Source: Rhodoferax sp.
Lineage (GTDB): Bacteria; Pseudomonadota; Gammaproteobacteria; Burkholderiales; Burkholderiaceae
Direction of reading: 5' to 3'
Assembly (NCBI GenBank): GCA_020048295.1
Contig: JAIFMT010000029.1
Coordinates: 1 to 9,877, forward strand
DNA length: 9,877 nt
Positions within the stretch are counted from its first letter, which is position 1; each line of letters starts with the position of its first letter. Positions 1 through 6,770 of the stretch are shown piece after piece. The translations under genes and the position numbers were made by a program. The notes beneath the pieces were generated by a model that was given only the letters and a program-made list of their open reading frames with translations, searched no databases and was not told the origin of the DNA.

Positions 1-577
1 CTTTGGTCTTGGCCCTCGCCATGAACACTTCGGCCAGCGGTTGTCCATAACCCGTGCGGTCGTCAATCACGGCAACTTTTTTGACCTTCAATTTATCCGC
101 TGCATAGTCAGCAACACCACCGCCCAGCGCCAGATCGTTGGCAATGATGCGGTAAGTGGTCTTGTAGCCTGGTTTGGTGAGATCAGGATTGGTAGCAGCA
201 CCAGTGACGTGCGGAATGCCGCAGTTGTTATAAATCTTGGACGCAGGAATAGTGGTGCCCGAATTCAGGTGACCGACGATACCAGCCACTTTGGCATCGC
301 ACAATTTCTGTGCAACAGCCGTGCCCTGTTTCGGGTCAGCTGCATCATCTTCAGCCGCAATTTCAAATTTGACGGCCTTGCCACCGATCATGATTTTCTG
401 CGCGTTCAGGTCTTCAATGGCCATGCGAACGCCGTTTTCGTTGTCCTTGCCGTAATGGGCCTGGCCACCCGACATGGGGGCCACGTGGCCGATCTTGACA
501 ACCATGTCTTGGGCCAGCGCAACACCAGCAGCGCCGGCAATGGCAGCAGCAACCGTCAATTTCAATTTCATTTGCAT
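1..577 (-). CDS. Branched-chain amino acid type ABC transporter substrate-binding protein (partial; C-terminus beyond left edge)
   Basis: The 192 visible residues are the N-terminal part of a periplasmic solute-binding protein of the LivJ/LivK (Peripla_BP_6) family, which delivers leucine/isoleucine/valine or related ligands to an ABC importer. Residues 1-22 form a signal peptide: KLKL, an Ala-rich core, then ALA before Q23 as a likely signal peptidase I site. After it come VKIGHVAPMSG, EDDAADPKQG, the ligand-loop-like segment NSGTTIPAS (105-113) and ATNPDLT (128-134). Cys93 and Cys119 are spaced like the disulfide pair known in LivJ. The ATG at 577 is preferred over one two codons downstream because GGAG sits 6 nt before it. 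The gene is separated from the pepA operon by 134 bp, so it probably has its own promoter. The exact ligand cannot be read from the sequence; many members of this family bind amides, urea or aromatic compounds. Confidence 0.9.
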   Translation of the reverse strand, partial: MQMKLKLTVAAAIAGAAGVALAQDMVVKIGHVAPMSGGQAHYGKDNENGVRMAIEDLNAQKIMIGGKAVKFEIAAEDDAADPKQGTAVAQKLCDAKVAGIVGHLNSGTTIPASKIYNNCGIPHVTGAATNPDLTKPGYKTTYRIIANDLALGGGVADYAADKLKVKKVAVIDDRTGYGQPLAEVFMARAKTK

Positions 578-583
578 AGATAA

Positions 584-587
584 CTCC
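584..587 (-). promoter_or_regulatory. Ribosome binding site of the substrate-binding protein gene
   Basis: GGAG on the minus strand, 6 nt before the ATG at 577. It decides between two nearby in-frame ATG codons (577 and 571); the second would be 12 nt away. Confidence 0.7.
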
Positions 588-711
588 AGGTTAAAAAAAT
601 TGTGAACCAAAAAAATTCAGCAACGCGAACGATAACGCAATTTTTGCGCCATCTTCATAGGGTAGTCACCAAGCCCGGCGCGTTAGTTACCTTATACGTC
701 ATAAATTTGAC

Positions 712-1017
712 TTATTTCCGATAAGGATCAGCGTTTCCGACGGCATCCATCACTGCCTGACGCACAAACATGTCCATTTCATCCTTCAACCGGGTACTGA
801 TGTCAGCCCATTGCCGTGCCACAGTGGCGCGCACCAGGCGGTCAAACTCTTCTTGCAAGCGGCGCTCAAAAATAGGCTGAATCTGCTGCTGCACCAGCGT
901 GATCAAAGCCTCAACATCGGGCCGGGATGGCCGGGCCAGGCCCGTCAGGCTGGCCGGATCCACCACCTCCGTCAGGGTTGGAATGAAGCGTGGCAAATTT
1001 TTGGGCGGTGAATTCAT
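712..1017 (-). CDS. Conserved-looking small protein of unknown function, last gene of the pepA-holC operon
   Basis: A 101-residue protein I cannot assign to a characterised function. The N-terminus (about 1-33) is Pro-rich and probably extended, with a PTLTEVVDP stretch (13-21). Such IPTLTEVV-like starts occur in short uncharacterised Burkholderiales proteins of the DUF2486 type, but this link is from memory and weak. Residues about 34-95 are polar and predicted helical, with heptad-like spacing of hydrophobic residues, many Arg/Gln/Glu residues and no Cys. There is no signal peptide or membrane segment, so it is probably cytoplasmic. Its ATG overlaps the holC stop codon (ATGA) and no good Shine-Dalgarno precedes it, so translation likely depends on coupling to holC. 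Absence of stops, the tight overlap and the same strand support it as real. A replication-related role is only a guess from position. Confidence 0.72.
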   Translation of the reverse strand: MNSPPKNLPRFIPTLTEVVDPASLTGLARPSRPDVEALITLVQQQIQPIFERRLQEEFDRLVRATVARQWADISTRLKDEMDMFVRQAVMDAVGNADPYRK

Positions 1018-1454
1018 GGGGTGGGTGCGCCCAGTTCATGTTTGACCGGCGTGATGCCAGCATTCAGATACTGCTTCCAACGCTGGCGGGCCAGCCGCAG
1101 GTCCTGTGCGTCGTCAGACACCACTTCAATGACACGTGCAAAGCCGGCAAAACCAGCGGGCACATCGTGCCCCAGGTTGACCAAAATCATCGAAGGATCA
1201 GGCCCGTGAAGCGCTGGCACCGCGGTGGACAACACCACTGGCGATCTGTCCAGCACGCTGCCCGGGGCAGTGTCAACACAGTGCGGCACAAAATCGGTGG
1301 CCGAAAACAGCCACAGCGCCTGGTCAAGCTCTGCCAGCGTGGGGGCATCAGCCGTTACGGTCAGCCGCGAACCCCGCGACACGGCCTTGCGCAACAAACG
1401 GCAGGTGTAGCCCATTTTGTCGGGCACTTGCACATGAAAGGCCACCGGGGTCAC
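1014..1454 (-). CDS. holC: DNA polymerase III subunit chi
   Basis: HolC is the clamp-loader-associated chi subunit; with psi it links the DNA polymerase III holoenzyme to single-stranded-DNA-binding protein. The 146-residue length matches the family. Recognisable family landmarks are ELDQALW (42-48), DFVPH (54-58) and the C-terminal ARQRWKQY (122-129), which line up with E. coli HolC LDEALW, SFVPH and ARERYKAY. Cys18 and the KAVSRGSRLTV segment occupy the place of the first helix and strand. The start is GTG, overlapping the pepA stop codon (GTGA), with AAGG 4 nt upstream. The stop overlaps the next gene by ATGA. The pepA-holC neighbourhood is widely conserved in Proteobacteria, which supports the call. 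Confidence 0.93.
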   Translation of the reverse strand: MTPVAFHVQVPDKMGYTCRLLRKAVSRGSRLTVTADAPTLAELDQALWLFSATDFVPHCVDTAPGSVLDRSPVVLSTAVPALHGPDPSMILVNLGHDVPAGFAGFARVIEVVSDDAQDLRLARQRWKQYLNAGITPVKHELGAPTP

Positions 1455-2905
1455 GCTGCCTTGTCCACGCCTTGCAAGGCCATCAGGTAGTCCAGCAGCA
1501 AGCCCACAGGTCTGCCGGTGGCCCCCTTGGCTTTGCCGCTGGTCCAGGCGGAACCGGCAATGTCCAGGTGCGCCCAGGTGTATTTGTCGGTAAAGCGCTG
1601 CAAGAACTTGGCTGCGGTAATGGCACCGCCGGGCCGGCCGGCCACGTTGGCCACATCGGCAAAATTGCTTTTCAGGCCTTCAGCGTAGTCGTCGTCCAGT
1701 GGCATGGGCCAGCACAGGTCTTGTGCCGACTCTCCGGCGGCCAGCAGCGCCTTCGACAACGCTTCGTCCCTGGAGAAAAAACCGCTGCGCACGGCACCCA
1801 GCGCTATCACGCAGGCACCGGTCAGGGTGGCAATATCAAGCACCACACGCGGCTTGAAACGCTCTGCATAAGTGAGCGCATCGCACAATACCAGTCTGCC
1901 TTCGGCATCGGTATTGAGAATTTCGATGGTCTGCCCGCTCAGGCTGGTGACCACATCGCCGGGCTTCACGGCACGGCTGCTGGGCAGGTTTTCGCAGGCT
2001 GGAATCAGCCCCACAACGTTGATGTCGGGCTGCAACTCAGCCAACGCCCGAAACACGCCCAGCACGCTGGCCGCGCCGCACATGTCAAACTTCATCTCGT
2101 CCATCTCAGCGGCGGGCTTGATCGAAATGCCACCGCTGTCAAAGGTGATGCCTTTGCCCACCAACACCGTGGGCGGCGTGGCCTTGCCTGCCCCGGTGTA
2201 GCTCAGTTCGATGAAACGCAGCGGCTCGTCCGAGCCTTGCGCCACCGCCATAAAAGCACCCATGCCCAGTTTGGCCACCTCTTTGGGGCCATGCACCTTG
2301 CATTTGACGCGTGGCAGCTTGGCCAATGCCTCCGCGGCCTGCGCCAGCAGGCTGGGAGTTGCATGGTTGGCAGGCCGGTTGCCCCACTCCTTGGCCAGCT
2401 CGATGCCGGTCACGGCTGCCACCGCCCGCTCAAAGCCGGCGCGCAGCGGCTGGTCATCGGCCACCAGCAGCATCACGCGCTCAAGGCTGCGTGGCTCGGG
2501 TTTGGATTTGGTGGTGGTATAGACATAACTGGCATCGGCCAGCGTGGCCACGGCGCAGCGCAGCAGCGCATCATCGGGCTGGTTGGCAAAGTGCAGGCAG
2601 ATTTTTTGTGGCTTGGCCGATTTGATCAGCGCGACCGCAGCGGTCACGGCCTTGCGCATGTCAGCCAATTTGGCATCGCCGAGCTGCAGCAAAACCACCC
2701 TGGTGCAGCCCAACCCAGCGGGGCGGTGTATGTCGAGCAGTTGGCCCGCCTCATCCGACAAGTCTTTAGCCTTCAAAGCCTTGGCGGCCAGCACCGACAA
2801 CGCGTCTTTGCCGGCATGGAAGGCGCTGGTCAGAAACACCAGCAAGGCATCTGTTTTTTCGTGTGCCAGGTCGTACTGGGCCAAAGTTTTGAGCTCAAAG
2901 TTCAT
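1451..2905 (-). CDS. pepA: Leucyl aminopeptidase (cytosol aminopeptidase, M17)
   Basis: A 484-residue M17 metallo-aminopeptidase that removes N-terminal residues, preferably Leu, from peptides; in E. coli PepA also binds DNA as a regulator and as a recombination accessory protein. The N-terminal macro-like domain covers about 1-150 and the catalytic domain about 165-480. The family signature NTDAEGRL is at 331-338. Expected dinuclear metal ligands and catalytic residues are present: K251, D256, D274, D333 and E335, with K263 and R337 as catalytic residues. GKGITFDSGG (250-259) is intact. Length is slightly below the roughly 500 residues of E. coli PepA. The ATG at 2905 is preceded by AGGA 11 nt upstream. 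It heads a leftward operon with holC and a small gene, and lies divergently only 23 bp from lptF. Confidence 0.97.
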   Translation of the reverse strand: MNFELKTLAQYDLAHEKTDALLVFLTSAFHAGKDALSVLAAKALKAKDLSDEAGQLLDIHRPAGLGCTRVVLLQLGDAKLADMRKAVTAAVALIKSAKPQKICLHFANQPDDALLRCAVATLADASYVYTTTKSKPEPRSLERVMLLVADDQPLRAGFERAVAAVTGIELAKEWGNRPANHATPSLLAQAAEALAKLPRVKCKVHGPKEVAKLGMGAFMAVAQGSDEPLRFIELSYTGAGKATPPTVLVGKGITFDSGGISIKPAAEMDEMKFDMCGAASVLGVFRALAELQPDINVVGLIPACENLPSSRAVKPGDVVTSLSGQTIEILNTDAEGRLVLCDALTYAERFKPRVVLDIATLTGACVIALGAVRSGFFSRDEALSKALLAAGESAQDLCWPMPLDDDYAEGLKSNFADVANVAGRPGGAITAAKFLQRFTDKYTWAHLDIAGSAWTSGKAKGATGRPVGLLLDYLMALQGVDKAA

Positions 2906-2928
2906 AATTGCGGTTTTCCTTTTTCGCC

Positions 2929-4050
2929 ATGTTATTCCATTCTTCCTTACGCAAAGAGCTGTCGCGCAGTTTTGGTGCCACGCTGATTGTGCTGGTCACC
3001 GTGGTGATGACCATGATCTTGATCCGCACGCTGGGGCAAGCCTCACGCGGTGGGTTCAACCCCTCGGATGTCACGCTGGTGATGGGGTACACCGTGCTGG
3101 CCTACTTGCCGACCTTGCTGACGATGAGCCTGTTCATTGCCATCATCGCCACGCTGTCACGCATGTACCGCGACAGTGAAATGGTGATCTGGCTTTGCAG
3201 CGGCCAGGGTCTGGCGGGCTTGTTGCGTCCCTTGATGCGATTCTCGTGGCCCGTGTTTCTGGTGGTGGCGGCGCTTTCACTGGTGTTGCTGCCATGGAGC
3301 AAAGGGCGCATCGAAGACCTTAAAAACCAGTACGAGCAGCGCAACGATCTGGAACGTATCGTGCCCGGCCGATTTCAGGAGTCCGCCAGTGGCAACCGCG
3401 TATTTTTTGTCGAAAAGAATCTCTCCACTGATAAAACTGGCTCCAACGTGTTCATTGCCAGCACCGAACACGGCAAGCAAACCGTCACCTCGGCGCGCAG
3501 CGGGCGCATTGAAGCACTGCCGCAAGGGCAGTTTCTACTCCTCAACAACGGCCAACGCCTCGAAAGTAGCTTGACCTCCCAGGACCTCAAGATCAGTGAA
3601 TTCGAGGTTTACGGCACCCAGGTCAGCAACGAAGTGCTGGGCAGCCAGACCACTGAACCCGCCAAAATTCAGTCCACCTTGAATCTGTTGAACCACCGCA
3701 ACGCGGCCAGCAGCCAGGCCGAACTGTCCTGGCGCTTTGGCATGATTGTGGCCGTGCTCAACTTTGTGATCATCGGGCTAGCGGTCTCCAGCGTGAATCC
3801 GCGCATCAACAAAAGTGTCAATCTGGTTTTTTCATTGTTTACATTTGTCACGTATTACAACCTGATCAATCTGGGCCAAAGCTGGATCGTCTCGGGAAAG
3901 GTGGGTGGGGTCCAATACATGCTGGGTCTGCACGGTGGCATTTTTGTGCTGGCCGTTATTTGGCTGACACTGGTGCACAACAACTGGTCATTGGCGCATT
4001 TCCTGAGCGTCAGGCGCGGCCGACAACCTGCCGCAGAGGCCACTGCATGA
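2929..4050 (+). CDS. lptF: LPS export ABC transporter permease LptF
   Basis: LptF is one of two membrane subunits of the LptB2FG complex, which extracts lipopolysaccharide from the inner membrane and passes it to LptC and the periplasmic bridge. The 373-residue protein shows the family layout: membrane segments near 15-33, 52-74 and 102-122, a periplasmic beta-jellyroll region (about 125-255), then segments near 270-287, 298-315 and 333-350. The start MLFHSSLRKELSRSFGATL is typical of betaproteobacterial LptF and decides the ATG at 2929. An in-frame TTG at 2908 would add seven residues and is less likely. No clear Shine-Dalgarno is seen. Its 3' end overlaps lptG by ATGA, as expected for equimolar partners. 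Confidence 0.95.
   Translation: MLFHSSLRKELSRSFGATLIVLVTVVMTMILIRTLGQASRGGFNPSDVTLVMGYTVLAYLPTLLTMSLFIAIIATLSRMYRDSEMVIWLCSGQGLAGLLRPLMRFSWPVFLVVAALSLVLLPWSKGRIEDLKNQYEQRNDLERIVPGRFQESASGNRVFFVEKNLSTDKTGSNVFIASTEHGKQTVTSARSGRIEALPQGQFLLLNNGQRLESSLTSQDLKISEFEVYGTQVSNEVLGSQTTEPAKIQSTLNLLNHRNAASSQAELSWRFGMIVAVLNFVIIGLAVSSVNPRINKSVNLVFSLFTFVTYYNLINLGQSWIVSGKVGGVQYMLGLHGGIFVLAVIWLTLVHNNWSLAHFLSVRRGRQPAAEATA
4035..4039 (+). promoter_or_regulatory. Ribosome binding site of lptG inside lptF
   Basis: AGAGG lies 7 nt before the lptG ATG at 4047, within the last codons of lptF. It supports this start over the earlier in-frame ATG at 3960 and suggests both reinitiation and independent loading. Confidence 0.6.
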
Positions 4051-5153
4051 AGACCCTGCGCCGACTGATTTATGGCGAGGTCATCAACGCCGTGGCTTTT
4101 GTAACGCTGGGGTTTTTGTCGCTATTTTTTTTCATCGATTTTGTTGACGAGGTGCAACAACTGGGCCGTCCTGGCAGCAGCTACCAGCTGGTTCATGCCC
4201 TCACGTATGTCACGCTGCTGGTGCCGGGGCACCTCTACGAGCTGATGCCGATCACAGTGCTGATTGGCACCATAACAGTGATGGCCCGGCTGGCGCAAAG
4301 CTCGGAGTACACGATTTTGCGCACCAGCGGCCTCGATCCCTGGCGTGCGCTCAAAACCTTGCTGATGCTGGGACTGGCATTTGTACTGCTGACCTTTGCC
4401 GTGGGCGACTACCTGGCCCCGATGGCTGACCGCACGGCGCAATTGCTCAAAGCGCGTTACACCGGCTTCATCACGGTGGGGCAAACCGGGGCCTGGCTGA
4501 AGGAAAAGCAGACCTATAGCCAATTTGCCGTCAACGTCGGTGAACTCGCCCCTGACAGCAGCTTGCGGGGCATCCGGATCTTTGAGTTTGACAACAGGGG
4601 GTTTTTGTTGTCCATGACGCAGGCATCATCCGCTACCTTGCAGGACGACGAGGCCTGGCTGCTGACAGATGCGCATCGCACCGAGTTCGACAATCGCGGC
4701 GACACCGCCACCACCCACATCGAACGCGCCTCGCTGCCCACATTGCGCTGGCCCAACCAGATCAGCGCCGAAATGGTGTCTGCGGCTTTGCTTGACCCAG
4801 ACCGCATGCGCACCATCGACCTGTTTCAGTACATCCGGCACTTGCAAAGCAACGCGCAGGCCGCGCAACGCTACGAAATCAGTTTTTGGCGCAAGGTTTT
4901 TTACCCCTTGAGCTGCCTGGTGATGGTGGTGCTGGCGCTGCCCTTTGCCTATCTGCACTTTCGCTCTGGCGGCATTACCGGTTATGTGTTTGGCGGGGTG
5001 ATGGCTGGCATCAGTTTCTTTCTGCTCAACAATGTCTTTGGTTACATGGGAAACTTGCAAAACTGGCAGCCCTGGCTGACAGCCGCCCTGCCCGGTTTGA
5101 TTTACTCAGGCCTGTCGCTCACGGCATTTGGCTGGCTGGTTTTCAGGCGCTAG
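4047..5153 (+). CDS. lptG: LPS export ABC transporter permease LptG
   Basis: LptG is the second transmembrane subunit of the LptB2FG LPS extractor. The 368-residue protein has segments near 12-33, 49-77, 101-123, 284-303, 309-330 and 341-364, flanking a periplasmic beta-jellyroll region (about 130-270). Family-typical pieces include the start MKTLRRLIYGEV, DEVQQLG (34-40), the SSEYTILRTSGLDPWRAL stretch (85-102), where the cytoplasmic coupling helix should lie, and FWRKVFYPLS (280-289). The ATG overlaps the lptF stop (ATGA) and has AGAGG 7 nt upstream. A longer upstream in-frame ATG would overlap lptF by 91 bp and is rejected. Eight T residues (4125-4132) encode part of the first membrane segment. 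Confidence 0.95.
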   Translation: MKTLRRLIYGEVINAVAFVTLGFLSLFFFIDFVDEVQQLGRPGSSYQLVHALTYVTLLVPGHLYELMPITVLIGTITVMARLAQSSEYTILRTSGLDPWRALKTLLMLGLAFVLLTFAVGDYLAPMADRTAQLLKARYTGFITVGQTGAWLKEKQTYSQFAVNVGELAPDSSLRGIRIFEFDNRGFLLSMTQASSATLQDDEAWLLTDAHRTEFDNRGDTATTHIERASLPTLRWPNQISAEMVSAALLDPDRMRTIDLFQYIRHLQSNAQAAQRYEISFWRKVFYPLSCLVMVVLALPFAYLHFRSGGITGYVFGGVMAGISFFLLNNVFGYMGNLQNWQPWLTAALPGLIYSGLSLTAFGWLVFRR

Positions 5154-5183
5154 TTTTTTACTCCCATTTTTGACATTGACTTT

Positions 5184-5189
5184 GAAGGA
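5184..5189 (+). promoter_or_regulatory. Ribosome binding site of cbiX
   Basis: GAAGGA lies 7 nt before the ATG at 5197. It fixes the start at MQATVLFGHGS and excludes an in-frame ATG at 5128 that lies inside lptG. Confidence 0.7.
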
Positions 5190-5196
5190 TTACCCA

Positions 5197-5583
5197 ATGC
5201 AAGCTACCGTTCTCTTTGGTCATGGTTCAAGCGACCCGGCCTGGCGCATTCCCATCGACACCGTCGCGCAGCGCATGCTTGAATCGGAGCCGCAATCACT
5301 GGTGCGCTGTGCATTTCTGGAACGTACCGAACCCGACCTGGCCACCACCGTGGGTGAGCTGGTGCAACAAGGGGTGAACCACATCACCGTGGTACCCATG
5401 TTTCTGGGTGTGGGTCGCCATGCGCGCGAAGACATGCCCTTGCTGGTGAGTGATTTGCGGTCGGTGCATCCACAGGTGTGCTTCACGCTCAACCCCTCCG
5501 TTGGCGAAGAGCCGGCGGTGATTGATTTGCTGGCGCGCATCGCCCGGCAGCCCTCGCCAGCCAGCACCAGCCAAGCCACCTAG
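5197..5583 (+). CDS. cbiX: Short CbiX/SirB-type sirohydrochlorin chelatase
   Basis: A 128-residue cytoplasmic single-domain class II chelatase that inserts Co2+ or Fe2+ into sirohydrochlorin, for cobalamin or siroheme synthesis. The short (CbiX-S) form works as a homodimer, consistent with half the length of two-domain chelatases. Visible landmarks are LFGHGSSDPAW (6-16) with metal-binding His9, the conserved acid in AFLERTEPD (39-47), and the second metal His in GVGRHAREDMP (71-81; His75). The last residues (SPASTSQAT) are low-complexity and partly encoded by a 13-bp tandem repeat that also supplies the TAG stop. It begins 43 bp after lptG on the same strand and has its own strong RBS, so it may be read through from lptFG. 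Which metal it uses cannot be told from sequence. Confidence 0.9.
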   Translation: MQATVLFGHGSSDPAWRIPIDTVAQRMLESEPQSLVRCAFLERTEPDLATTVGELVQQGVNHITVVPMFLGVGRHAREDMPLLVSDLRSVHPQVCFTLNPSVGEEPAVIDLLARIARQPSPASTSQAT

Positions 5584-5607
5584 CCAAGCCACCTAGCCAA
5601 GCCACTT
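5569..5607 (+). repeat. 13-bp tandem repeat, three copies, at the cbiX 3' end
   Basis: Unit AGCCAAGCCACCT at 5569-5581 and 5582-5594, with a third copy ending ACTT at 5595-5607 (one mismatch). The first unit is the end of the cbiX coding sequence; the TAG stop is formed across the first junction. The remaining units make up almost all of the 28-bp gap before the aminotransferase ATG at 5612. Confidence 0.9.
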
Positions 5608-5611
5608 CGCC

Positions 5612-6763
5612 ATGCCCTGCCCCAGCCTTCGCTCCAAGCTGCCCCAGGTGGGCACCACCATCTTCAGCGTCATGTCAGCGCTGGCCGCAGAAACCGGTGC
5701 GGTCAATCTGGGGCAGGGTTTCCCGGACTTTGCCTGCGACCCCACGCTGGTGGATGGCGTGACCCGCGCCATGCAACAAGGTTTCAACCAATACCCACCA
5801 ATGGCCGGCGTGCCCGCGCTGCGCGAGGCAGTTGCTTCAAAAATTGAAGCAATGTACGCACGCCGGTATTTGGCTACAAGTGAAATTACCATTACAGCGG
5901 GTGCCACGCAGGCGATTCTGACGGCGATACTTGCCATTGTTCACACCGGCGATGAAGTCATCGTGCTGGAACCCTGCTACGACAGCTATGTGCCCAACAT
6001 CGAACTGGCCGGCGGTGTGCCAGTGCGCGTGCCCCTGACCCCTGGCACCTTTCGACCTGACTTCGCCAAAATTGCCGCCGCCATCACGCCGAAAACCCGC
6101 GCCATCATCGTCAACACGCCGCACAACCCCAGCGGTACCGTTTGGTCAGCGGCAGACATGCAGCAGTTGGAACACTTGCTGGCCCCCACCAACGTGGTTC
6201 TGATCAGCGACGAGGTGTATGAACATATGGTGTTTGATGGCGCCGCGCATCAAAGCGCGGCCCGGTTTGCCGCTCTGGCCGAGCGGGCCTTTGTGGTGTC
6301 GAGCTTTGGCAAGACCTACCACGTCACGGGCTGGAAAGTCGGCTACGTGGCAGCCCCGGCTGAAATGACCCACGAGTTCCGCAAGGTGCACCAGTTCAAC
6401 GTGTTTACCGTCAATACCCCGATGCAGCACGCGCTGGCCGAATTCATGGCGCAACCAGAACCCTACCTGAACCTGCCCAGTTTTTACCAGCAAAAACGTG
6501 ACCTGTTTCGTGCTGGGCTGGCACACACCCGCTTCAAACTGCTGCCGTGTGAGGGCACTTATTTCCAGTGCGTTGACACCTCGCAAATCAATGATCTGGA
6601 TGAAGCGGCGTTTTGCAAATGGCTGACCACGGATGTGGGCGTAGCGGCCATTCCACTGTCGGCGTTTTACGGCAACGGCTTTGATCAGCAAGTGGTGCGT
6701 TTTTGCTTTGCCAAAAAGACAGAGACCCTGCAGCTGGCTTTGCAAAAGCTGCAAAGCCTGTGA
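5612..6763 (+). CDS. ybdL: PLP-dependent methionine aminotransferase, YbdL type
   Basis: A 383-residue fold-type I (class I/II) aminotransferase. The sequence follows E. coli YbdL closely along its length: SKLPQVGTTIFSVMSALA (8-25) near the start, NLGQGFPDF (32-40), ITAGATQAI (94-102), NTPHNPSGTVW (168-178), SDEVYEHM (199-206) and SSFGKTYHVTGWKVGY (230-245). The PLP Schiff-base lysine is K234; D200 and Y203 should contact the cofactor; N172 and R363 match the substrate-carboxylate contacts. E. coli YbdL is known to prefer Met, with His and Phe also used, giving 2-oxo acids such as 2-oxo-4-methylthiobutanoate. Here the substrate is inferred from that similarity. The ATG at 5612 lacks a clear Shine-Dalgarno, but the protein length fits the family. 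It is followed after 7 bp by the acyltransferase-PilZ gene. Confidence 0.93.
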   Translation: MPCPSLRSKLPQVGTTIFSVMSALAAETGAVNLGQGFPDFACDPTLVDGVTRAMQQGFNQYPPMAGVPALREAVASKIEAMYARRYLATSEITITAGATQAILTAILAIVHTGDEVIVLEPCYDSYVPNIELAGGVPVRVPLTPGTFRPDFAKIAAAITPKTRAIIVNTPHNPSGTVWSAADMQQLEHLLAPTNVVLISDEVYEHMVFDGAAHQSAARFAALAERAFVVSSFGKTYHVTGWKVGYVAAPAEMTHEFRKVHQFNVFTVNTPMQHALAEFMAQPEPYLNLPSFYQQKRDLFRAGLAHTRFKLLPCEGTYFQCVDTSQINDLDEAAFCKWLTTDVGVAAIPLSAFYGNGFDQQVVRFCFAKKTETLQLALQKLQSL

Positions 6764-6770
6764 GTTGGGC

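Noticed and set aside
41..583. Open frame of 180 codons on the plus strand at the left end
   Set aside because: The minus strand encodes a substrate-binding protein with signal peptide and RBS; this frame is its shadow.
636..648. Small palindrome CGCAA-TTT-TTGCG as a possible terminator of the pepA-holC operon
   Set aside because: Only a 5-bp stem with a 3-nt loop and no proper T-run following it in the direction of transcription; too weak for an intrinsic terminator. Nothing better was seen in the 578-711 gap.
2908..2928. TTG at 2908 as the lptF start
   Set aside because: It adds seven residues not expected in the family; the ATG at 2929 gives the typical MLFHSSLRKE N-terminus, and the TTG would leave only 2 bp to the pepA start.
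1472..2986. Long open frame (504 codons) on the plus strand opposite pepA
   Set aside because: It is antisense to a complete pepA with all active-site residues; its product is rich in His, Gln and Gly with no recognisable domain, as expected for a frame kept open by GC-biased codon use on the other strand.
5170..5175. Perfect TTGACA upstream of cbiX as a -35 box
   Set aside because: No -10-like hexamer at 16-18 bp spacing, and a start site would fall inside cbiX after its ATG.
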